From Actinomycetota bacterium (GTDB lineage: Bacteria; Actinomycetota; Acidimicrobiia; Acidimicrobiales; Ilumatobacteraceae), in the NCBI GenBank assembly GCA_005778215.1, contig SXKB01000313.1, forward strand, positions 1-36,601: a stretch of 36,601 nt of DNA, given 5' to 3'. How positions within the stretch are numbered: the first letter of the stretch is position 1; each line of letters begins with the position of its first letter. Below, piece by piece: positions 30,948 through 36,601 of the stretch. The notes under the pieces were generated by a model. It did not search any database. It was not told the origin of the DNA and worked only from the letters and a program-made list of their open reading frames with translations. Made by a program: the position numbers and the translations under genes.

Positions 30948-32210
30948 ATGGCGATCGACGTCGATCCGAACAGCCTCACCATCGAGCAGTGTGGGCAGGC
31001 ATTCCTGAGTGGTGAGACCTTCACCGACGAGGACTTCTTCCACGGGGTCACCACCCGACTCCGCAACGAGGCACCGGTGCAGTGGGTGGAGCACCCCGAC
31101 TTCAACCCGTTCTACGTGCTCACCAAGCACGCCGACGTGCTCGACGTGGAACTGCACCACAACGAGTTCCTGAACGCGCCGCGCGCCATCCTGGGCGACA
31201 AGCGCGCCGATGCCGAGCGCGAGATGCAGGGCCACCTGGTGAAGTCCCTCGTGCAGATGGACGACCCGGAGCACCGCGACCACCGCAACCTCACGAGCGA
31301 ATGGTTCCTGCCGAAGAACCTCGCGAAGCTCGACGCGCGTCTGGCCGAACTGGCCGACCGTTCGGTGCAACAGATGATCGATGGCAACGGCGAGATCGAC
31401 TTCGCGTCGCAGGTCGCGATGCAGTACCCGCTGTACGTCATCCTGGCCATCCTCGGCCTGCCCGAGAGCGACTACCCGCGCATGCTGAAGCTCACTCAGG
31501 AGTTGTTCGGTGCCGACGATCCCGACTTCCAGCGCGACGAGGACGCCTACGCCGGCCTTCTCCAGACGGTGGCCGACTTCGTGAACTACTTCGACGGCAT
31601 CACCGCCGATCGCAAGGCGAACCCCACCGCCGACCTCTCCTCGGTCATCGCCAACGGCATCATCAATGGCGAGCCGATCGGCCACAAGGAGCAGCTCGGC
31701 TACTACATCATCGCCGCCACGGCCGGTCACGACACCACGTCGAACTCGATGTCGGGCGGCCTGCTGGCGCTCATCCAGCACCCCGAGCAGTTGGCCCGCC
31801 TGCAGGCCGATCCGTCGCTGATGGCCACCGCGGTCGACGAGATGATCCGCTGGACCTCCCCGGTGAAGCACTTCATGCGTACCGCGACGGTCGACTACGA
31901 CATCCGCGGCACCACGGTGAAGGCCGGCCAGGACGTGCTGCTGTCGTACTGGGCAGCGAACCGCGACGAGGAGGTGTTCGCCGACCCGTTCACCTTCGAC
32001 GTGGGCCGTACGCCGAACAAGCACCTCGCGTTCGGGTTCGGTGTGCACTACTGCCTCGGGGCGATGCTGGCCCGCATGGAGATGAAGGCGCTCTTCGGAG
32101 CACTGCTCCCCCGCCTCGAGCACGTGGAACTGGCCGGCGAGCCCACGCTGGTGCGCTCCACCTTCGTGAGTGGCCTGAAGACGCTGCCCATCCGTTACGA
32201 ACTCGCGTGA
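30948..32210 (+). CDS. Cytochrome P450
   Basis: A 420-residue soluble bacterial P450 that hydroxylates an unknown, probably hydrophobic, substrate using electrons from a ferredoxin system not present here. The I-helix oxygen motif is AGHDTTSN, the K-helix E-x-x-R is in DEMIRW, and the heme loop is FGFGVHYCLGAMLARME with axial Cys369. The C-terminal stretch FVSGLKTLPIRYEL resembles actinobacterial CYP124/125/142-like enzymes acting on steroid or branched lipid side chains; this placement is tentative. ATG 30948 has ribosome site AAGGAG (30934-30939) 8 nt upstream; an upstream in-frame start at 30915 would place that site inside the gene. The stop overlaps the following MBL gene as GTGA, so the two are co-translated. 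Confidence 0.94.
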   Translation: MAIDVDPNSLTIEQCGQAFLSGETFTDEDFFHGVTTRLRNEAPVQWVEHPDFNPFYVLTKHADVLDVELHHNEFLNAPRAILGDKRADAEREMQGHLVKSLVQMDDPEHRDHRNLTSEWFLPKNLAKLDARLAELADRSVQQMIDGNGEIDFASQVAMQYPLYVILAILGLPESDYPRMLKLTQELFGADDPDFQRDEDAYAGLLQTVADFVNYFDGITADRKANPTADLSSVIANGIINGEPIGHKEQLGYYIIAATAGHDTTSNSMSGGLLALIQHPEQLARLQADPSLMATAVDEMIRWTSPVKHFMRTATVDYDIRGTTVKAGQDVLLSYWAANRDEEVFADPFTFDVGRTPNKHLAFGFGVHYCLGAMLARMEMKALFGALLPRLEHVELAGEPTLVRSTFVSGLKTLPIRYELA

Positions 32211-33076
32211 CACACCCCACCCTCGTCACCCTCACCGGCACGGGGGTGCCCCACGCTGCCCCCGGACGCGCAGGCGCCGGCACCCTGGTGCGATACAGCG
32301 ACCTGCAGCTGCAGTTCGATGCCGGCCGCGGCACCACGATGCGGCTCGCCGAGGCGGGCGCGGGCGCCGTCAGTCTGTCGGCGTTGTTCCTCACCCACAT
32401 CCACAGCGATCATCTGGTCGACGTGGTCGACGTGGCCATGACGCGCTGGGTGGAGCAGCAGGTCCACCCCACCGGGCCACTCACCATCGTGTGCGCCGAA
32501 GGGAGATGCGAGCGCTTCGTGCAGCGCATGTTCGACGTGTGGGACGACGACATCCGCGTGCGCATGGAGCACGTCGGCGCCGACCGTCCTGGCGTCGATC
32601 TGCACACGTTCCCGGTGCCCGACGGGCCGACGGTGGTGTGGACCTCTCCCGACGGTGACGTGACGGTGGAGGCCATCGCCGTGCACCACGAGCCGGTGGA
32701 GGAAGCCGTCGCCTACCGCGTCACCACTCCCACCGGTGTGGTGGTCGTCTCCGGCGACACCCGGGTGTGCGACGAGGTCGGGGAGTTCGCCCGGAGTGCC
32801 GACGTGCTGGTGCACGAGGCGTGCCGCGCCGCGGCATTGGGGCCACGGCTGAAGGGCACCGTGTTCGAGACCATCTTCAGCTACCACGCCGACTCGGTGG
32901 ACCTGGGTGCGATGGCCGAGCGCGTGGGCGTGCCGCACCTGGTGCTCACCCATCTCATCCCACAGCCCGCCGACGAGGCCCAGGAGGCCTCCTTCGAGCG
33001 CGACGTGCGTCGCGGTGGCTACACCGGCACGGTGACGGTGGGCCGCGACCTCGTGACGGTCACCTGTCGCCCGTAG
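32207..33076 (+). CDS. Metallo-beta-lactamase-fold hydrolase, coupled to the P450
   Basis: A 289-residue MBL-fold hydrolase of the RNase Z-like branch. It opens with TLTGTGVPHAAPGRAGAGT, followed by LQFDAGRGTTMRLAEAG. The zinc-binding motif is THIHSDHLVDV; further ligands are an Asp in VVVSGDTRV, a His in LVHEACR, and a His in LTHLIPQP. GTG 32207 overlaps the P450 stop (GTGA), and the open frame further upstream is P450 sequence in another phase. It resembles the MBL protein at 26694 in domain plan but differs widely in sequence. A P450 and hydrolase made together suggests consecutive steps on one substrate, possibly lactone or ester opening; this is inference. Its last 17 bp overlap the convergent SDR gene. 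Confidence 0.88.
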   Translation: MTHPTLVTLTGTGVPHAAPGRAGAGTLVRYSDLQLQFDAGRGTTMRLAEAGAGAVSLSALFLTHIHSDHLVDVVDVAMTRWVEQQVHPTGPLTIVCAEGRCERFVQRMFDVWDDDIRVRMEHVGADRPGVDLHTFPVPDGPTVVWTSPDGDVTVEAIAVHHEPVEEAVAYRVTTPTGVVVVSGDTRVCDEVGEFARSADVLVHEACRAAALGPRLKGTVFETIFSYHADSVDLGAMAERVGVPHLVLTHLIPQPADEAQEASFERDVRRGGYTGTVTVGRDLVTVTCRP

Positions 33077-34031
33077 CGGCGCCCTCCACCCAGTCCCACA
33101 GCGCCGTGCGGCGCGCCGCGGTGTCGGAACGCGAGGTGGTGGGGAGCTTGTGGATCGACCGCGGCCGGCGGTCGTGCCAGAACGTGCCGGTGGTCGACAC
33201 CGGGGCGCCCGGGTCGGCGGCCAACCACACCAAGGTGTCGGCACCCTGGATCGGTGAACGCAGCAACGGGCCCACCACCTTCCGGAAGGTGGGCAGCGAG
33301 TCGCGCACGCCGGGGGTGTCGGCCCATCCCGGATGCATCGCGTGGAACACCACCTCGTCGGCCGGCACCCGTTGTGCCCACATCTCGTTCAGTGTCACCT
33401 GCGCACGCTTGGCACGGGCGTACTGCTCGGTGCCGTTGTAGTCGTCACCCATCTGCAGGTCGTCGACGCGCAGCGGTGAGGCGTACATGCCACCGGACGA
33501 CGTGGTGATCACGCGACCCGGGCCGGTGAGTGCGAGCCGCGGCAGGAGCAGCGTCGTCATCAGGAACGGACCCACCACCTGGCTGGCCACCGTCATCTCG
33601 AGGCCCTGCGGCGACACGCGCCGATCGGCGGTGAGCGCCCCGGCGTTGTGCACCAGCACGTCGAGCCGTTCGTGGTCGCGCAGGATCTGCGCCGACGCGG
33701 CCCGCACGGCGTCGAGGTCACCCATGTCGGCCACCACCACGTCGATGGTGTCGCTGCCGGTGCGCGCCGCGAGGTCGTCGCGCACGCCCTGTGTCTTCGC
33801 GGCGTCGCGACCCACCAGCACCACCGTGGCGCCGCAGCGCGCGAACTGTTCCGACGCGACCAGCCCGAGGCCCGAGGTGGCGCCGGTGACCACCACCACC
33901 TTTCCGTCGAGCCGGTAGCGGTCGAGCGGTGTCCAGTGATCGACCCTGCGGCGCACGTCGTAGCCGAGGCGCGTGAAGCTGGGGAACACGGGCAACTCGA
34001 GTGTGGCATCGACCAGCGACGCACCGTCCAT
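33060..34031 (-). CDS. Short-chain dehydrogenase/reductase (retinol/protochlorophyllide-reductase-like)
   Basis: A 323-residue NAD(P)-dependent oxidoreductase of the SDR superfamily. An N-terminal extension of about 40 residues precedes the Rossmann motif VVVVTGATSGLGLVA. VADMGDLD, LVHNAGAL and TTSSGGMYASP follow. The catalytic pair is Tyr204 and Lys208 in YARAKRA. HPGWADTPGV is the usual post-catalytic loop of the WWOX/retinol dehydrogenase-like branch. ATG 34031 is supported by GGAGG 7 nt upstream. The gene lies 61 nt downstream of the GntR regulator on the same strand and may be transcribed with it. The substrate is unknown, but the setting beside ring-cleavage-type genes suggests a dehydrogenation step in the same pathway. 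Confidence 0.9.
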   Translation of the reverse strand: MDGASLVDATLELPVFPSFTRLGYDVRRRVDHWTPLDRYRLDGKVVVVTGATSGLGLVASEQFARCGATVVLVGRDAAKTQGVRDDLAARTGSDTIDVVVADMGDLDAVRAASAQILRDHERLDVLVHNAGALTADRRVSPQGLEMTVASQVVGPFLMTTLLLPRLALTGPGRVITTSSGGMYASPLRVDDLQMGDDYNGTEQYARAKRAQVTLNEMWAQRVPADEVVFHAMHPGWADTPGVRDSLPTFRKVVGPLLRSPIQGADTLVWLAADPGAPVSTTGTFWHDRRPRSIHKLPTTSRSDTAARRTALWDWVEGAATGDR

Positions 34032-34092
34032 CACTGCACCTCCGATCGCGTCGCCAACGGGTGTCGGCGAGCCGGTACGTGCATTGAACGCA

Positions 34093-34779
34093 TCACATCG
34101 AAGAGCGCGCCAGTCGGACCGCCTCGAGGGTGGCGGCGAGGTGCGCCTGCAGCGCGTCGGCCGCATCGGTGGCGTGGCCGGCAATGGCCGCCTCGGCCAT
34201 CACCCGGTGTTCGGCCGCTGCGTCACCGGCACGTGCGGCGCTGTCGACGCGGATGATCTGGAACCGTTGCGAGTGCTCGAGCAGTTGGGCGATCTGGCCG
34301 AGCATCCGCTGGTTCGGGCAACGCGACACCAGCGCGAGATGGAATCGGGTGTGTGCGTCGTGGAACGCGGTGACCGAGCGGTGGCGACGGTCGAGTGCCT
34401 CGAGCGCGTCGCGCACGTCGGCGGCGTACTCGGCGTCGTCGACCCCGGCGCGCACGGACTGCTCGAGCGCGACCGGGTCGAGCAGCAGGCGCATCTCGTA
34501 GATCTCGGCGGCCTGTTCGACACTGATGGGCGCCACTCGGGCCCCGCGCTGGGGTTCGATGACCACCAGCCCCTCACCGGCGAGGCGCTGGAACGTCTCG
34601 CGCAGCGGCGTGGCCGACACACCCCACTGCTCGGCCAGGCGCTCGGCGTAGAGCTTCTCGCCCGGGGCGAGCTCGCCGTGCACGATGGCTCGACGCAACA
34701 GCCCGTCGACCCATTCGGCGCGGGTGGGCGGAGCTTCGACGACCTTGGCCACGCCTCGAGAATACTCCCCTTGCGTCAT
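34093..34779 (-). CDS. GntR-family transcriptional regulator (FCD/FadR subfamily)
   Basis: A 228-residue repressor-type regulator. Residues about 20-90 form the winged helix (LLRRAIVHGELAPGEKLYAERLAEQWGVSATPLRETFQRL split across helices, wing GLVVIEPQRGARVAP). Residues about 95-220 form the helical FCD ligand domain, with the acidic/His metal-binding positions in AFHDAHTRFHLALV and AEHRVM. FCD regulators usually bind organic acids and repress nearby catabolic genes. The gene is divergent from the FAH/dioxygenase operon, with only 26 bp between start codons, so autoregulation together with control of that operon is likely. ATG 34779 is 6 nt after the -10 candidate TAGATT, giving a leaderless mRNA. 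Confidence 0.92.
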   Translation of the reverse strand: MTQGEYSRGVAKVVEAPPTRAEWVDGLLRRAIVHGELAPGEKLYAERLAEQWGVSATPLRETFQRLAGEGLVVIEPQRGARVAPISVEQAAEIYEMRLLLDPVALEQSVRAGVDDAEYAADVRDALEALDRRHRSVTAFHDAHTRFHLALVSRCPNQRMLGQIAQLLEHSQRFQIIRVDSAARAGDAAAEHRVMAEAAIAGHATDAADALQAHLAATLEAVRLARSSM

Positions 34780-34814
34780 CTCAACAATCTATAGATAATG
34801 GGCAGATGTTCCGA
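34771..34814. promoter_or_regulatory. Interlocked divergent leaderless promoters with central palindrome
   Basis: Rightward: TTGCGT (34771-34776), 17-nt spacer, GATAAT (34794-34799), 6 nt, ATG 34806. Leftward (minus strand): TAGATT (34791-34786), 6 nt, ATG 34779, with only a weak -35 near 34809-34814. Each -35 region falls within the other gene's first codons. The perfect palindrome ATCTATAGAT (34787-34796) overlaps both -10 boxes and is a natural operator candidate for the GntR protein. Confidence 0.6.
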
Positions 34815-35651
34815 CTCCTCCACCTCGACGGCCGCACTGCACTCCAGTCCGGCGACCACTGGCACGATCTCGCGGCGGTCGCGGGTGACGAGACGCTCGC
34901 CTCGCCGATGGCCGCGATCGCTCGGTTCGACGAACTGCACGCCTGGCAGGCAGCCACCGCCGGACGGGTCGCCGACGGCCTCGTCGCCGACGCCACCCTC
35001 CTCCCCGTGGTGCCCACACCGTCGAAGGTGTTCGCCATCGGCCTCAACTACCGGTCGCACGCAGCCGAGTCGGCGATGGAGCTGCCGCCCGCGCCGCTCA
35101 CGTTCACCAAGTTCCCCAGCTGTCTGGTGGGCCCGCACGACGACATCGAGCTCAGCGGCCCGATGGTGGACTGGGAGGTCGAGCTGGTGGTGGTGATCGG
35201 GCGCGGCGGCCGCCACATCGCCGAGGCCGACGCCTGGTCGCACGTGGCCGGGTTGACGCTGGGGCAGGACATCAGCGACCGGGCGGTGCAGCTCACCGGC
35301 AAGCCGCCGCAGTTCTCGCTGGGCAAGAGCTTCGACACCTACGGCCCCATCGGTCCGGCCCTGGTGTCGGTGGACCAGTTCCCCGATCCTGACGACATCG
35401 AGCTGTGGTGCGACATCGACAGCGAGCGGGTGCAGCACGCCACCACCGCCGACCTCATCTTCCCGGTCGCGCACCTGGTGAGCTACCTCTCCTCGATCTG
35501 CACGCTCGAGCCGGGCGACATCATCTTCACAGGCACCCCCGACGGCGTGGGCATGGCCAGCGGCCGCTTCCTGCAGGAGGGCGAGGTGGTGCGGTCCGGC
35601 GCCGCGGTCATCGGCGAACTGGCGAACCGCTGCGTGAAGGTCGGCGGCTGA
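34806..35651 (+). CDS. Fumarylacetoacetate hydrolase (FAH) family protein
   Basis: A 281-residue metal-dependent FAH-family enzyme, a group that hydrolyses C-C bonds in acylpyruvates or handles 2-hydroxy-dienoate products of aromatic-ring meta-cleavage. An N-terminal part of about 70 residues precedes the core. Motifs are FAIGLNYRSHAAE, the metal-binding VDWEVELVVVIG, LGQDISDRAVQ, GKSFDTYGPIGP, and GDIIFTGTPDGVG. Translation starts at ATG 34806, 6 nt after a GATAAT -10 box. The stop shares one base with the next ATG (TGATG), coupling it to the dioxygenase, which supports a role in processing the ring-opened product. Control is probably by the divergent GntR regulator. Confidence 0.93.
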   Translation: MFRLLHLDGRTALQSGDHWHDLAAVAGDETLASPMAAIARFDELHAWQAATAGRVADGLVADATLLPVVPTPSKVFAIGLNYRSHAAESAMELPPAPLTFTKFPSCLVGPHDDIELSGPMVDWEVELVVVIGRGGRHIAEADAWSHVAGLTLGQDISDRAVQLTGKPPQFSLGKSFDTYGPIGPALVSVDQFPDPDDIELWCDIDSERVQHATTADLIFPVAHLVSYLSSICTLEPGDIIFTGTPDGVGMASGRFLQEGEVVRSGAAVIGELANRCVKVGG

Positions 35652-36580
35652 TGGGCCTGCACCGCCTGTTGGGCATGCGCATCGGGGTGCCCGATGCGGC
35701 AGGCCTCGGGGCGTTCTACGACGAAGTCGGCCTCACCAACGACCAGCACGGCGGGTTCTCGGGCACCGAGGGCGGCGCGCAGGTGCAGGTCGAGGAGTAC
35801 CCCTTCCGCCGCCTGCTGGAGATCACCGCCGGTGCCGCGTCGGAGGCCGACCTCGACGCGACGGCCGAGCGGCTCACCGCCCGCGGGCTCACGCCGCGCC
35901 TCGCCGAAGGCACGCTGTCGGTGGTCGATCCGGTCTCGCAGATCACGCTGCGGGTGCAGGTGGCCGAGCCGTTCACACAGGCAGCCATCGACACGCCGGT
36001 CGACAACCGACCCGGCGTCGCCGTGCGCCGCAACCGCCGCGCACCTGGCGTGTTCCCCGCACCTCGACCGCCGCGCCGCTTCGGTCACCTGGTGCTCGGC
36101 ACGCCCGACCTCGCGGCGACCCGCGACCTGCTGGTGGAGGGGTTGGGCTTCAAGGTCAGCGACGACATGGCACCGATCATCTCGTTCCTGCGGTGCAGCA
36201 CCGACCACCACAACATCGGCATCGTGGAGTCGCCCGTGCCGCTGCTGCAGCACTACTCGTGGGAGTGCGACGACGTCGACCACGTCGGCCACTCCGCCAC
36301 CGCGCTGGTACGTGCGAACCCCGAGCGCCACTCGTGGGGCTTCGGACGCCACTTCGTCGGCTCGAACTTCTACTGGTACCTCCGCGACCCTGCCGGCTCG
36401 TTCCTCGAGCTGTACAGCGACATGGACGTCATCGACGACGACGAGGCGTGGGAGCAGGAGGGCCGCACCGTGGTGGGCTTCGAACACGTCGCCAACTCGT
36501 GGGGGCCCGACATCCCGCTCGAGTTCATCGTGCCGCCCGATCTCGAGACGTTGCAGGCCGCATGGGCGGCAAAGGACTGA
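35651..36580 (+). CDS. Extradiol-type dioxygenase (VOC fold, BphC-like)
   Basis: A 309-residue two-domain VOC protein of the type I extradiol dioxygenase kind, which opens catechol-type rings with Fe(II) and O2. The first domain (about 1-125) is degenerate. The second carries the candidate metal ligands His146 (RFGHLVLGT), His201 (LLQHYSWECDDVDHVG) and Glu253 (SFLELYSD). A further His234 in GRHFVGSNFYWYLRDPAG matches the second-sphere His of BphC, and this stretch fits the extradiol signature. The ligands are matched by pattern, so activity is likely but not shown. ATG 35651 overlaps the FAH stop, and the next gene begins one base after its TGA, so it sits inside a tightly packed catabolic operon. 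Confidence 0.88.
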   Translation: MGLHRLLGMRIGVPDAAGLGAFYDEVGLTNDQHGGFSGTEGGAQVQVEEYPFRRLLEITAGAASEADLDATAERLTARGLTPRLAEGTLSVVDPVSQITLRVQVAEPFTQAAIDTPVDNRPGVAVRRNRRAPGVFPAPRPPRRFGHLVLGTPDLAATRDLLVEGLGFKVSDDMAPIISFLRCSTDHHNIGIVESPVPLLQHYSWECDDVDHVGHSATALVRANPERHSWGFGRHFVGSNFYWYLRDPAGSFLELYSDMDVIDDDEAWEQEGRTVVGFEHVANSWGPDIPLEFIVPPDLETLQAAWAAKD

Positions 36581-36581
36581 G

Positions 36582-36601
36582 ATGACCGAGTCAGTCTCCC
36601 C
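36582..36601 (+). CDS. Start of a further gene of the catabolic operon (cut by window edge)
   Basis: ATG 36582 begins MTESVS and runs off the window. An AAGGA ribosome site lies 5 nt upstream within the end of the dioxygenase gene, and the gap to its stop is one base, so this is very likely the next cistron. The product cannot be identified from six codons. Confidence 0.55.

Overview
The window is GC-rich, densely coded DNA with many 1-17 nt gene overlaps. It carries GTG starts, TANNNT promoters placed directly against start codons, and a mix of acyl-CoA ligase, P450, nitronate monooxygenase, CoxL-type hydroxylase and AtsA-like sulfatase genes. This fits a free-living aerobic actinobacterium. 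An Acidimicrobiia-type lineage is my best guess, but no rRNA or marker gene confirms it. I count 25 coding sequences, two of them cut by the window edges. I see no tRNA, rRNA, CRISPR array, transposase or prophage gene, and no gene-free stretch longer than 300 bases.

Layout. 1-2744 (minus): a small Ser/Thr-rich membrane protein, a NarL/DegS-type sensor kinase and its LuxR-type response regulator, overlapping as one operon. 2823-5321 (minus): an acyl-CoA ligase and a methyltransferase that lacks its SAM-binding motif I. 5336-6529 (plus): a PLP aminotransferase. 6533-10342 (minus): a 1269-residue double-cyclase/ATPase/TPR signalling protein. 10488-17171 (plus): a giant secreted protein with a nine-fold hexapeptide repeat, a gingipain-like (C25) protease domain, four HYR domains and a PxKF-like tail, closed by a strong hairpin. 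17258-18406 (plus): nitronate monooxygenase, convergent with a fatty-acid desaturase (18417-19484, minus) that has a TetR-type operator inside its promoter.

19574-25657 and onward: a divergent pair of operons. Leftward is a CoxL-type molybdenum hydroxylase large subunit followed 2 nt later by a LanC-like protein. Rightward is an arylsulfatase, an ankyrin protein and a metallo-beta-lactamase-fold hydrolase, joined by GTGA and ATGA overlaps. They share an 82-bp promoter region with an inverted repeat. 27516-27636 holds two copies of a 49-bp palindromic repeat between convergent genes. 27637-30818: a beta-propeller-like protein (minus), a DEAD-box RNA helicase with a structured leader (plus) and a small SHOCT-like protein (minus) whose 3' end overlaps the helicase. 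30948-33076: cytochrome P450 plus a second MBL hydrolase. 33060-36601: an SDR and a GntR/FCD regulator (minus) divergent from an FAH-family hydrolase, an extradiol-type dioxygenase and the start of another gene (plus). This last set looks like a regulated ring-cleavage pathway for an aromatic or steroid-like substrate.

Features most worth follow-up: the hexapeptide-repeat C25 protein, the methyltransferase missing motif I, the CoxL/LanC-like pair with an apparent Cys-Cys-Cys zinc site, the duplicated palindrome, and the recurring leaderless promoter design, including two interlocked divergent promoters at 34771-34814.
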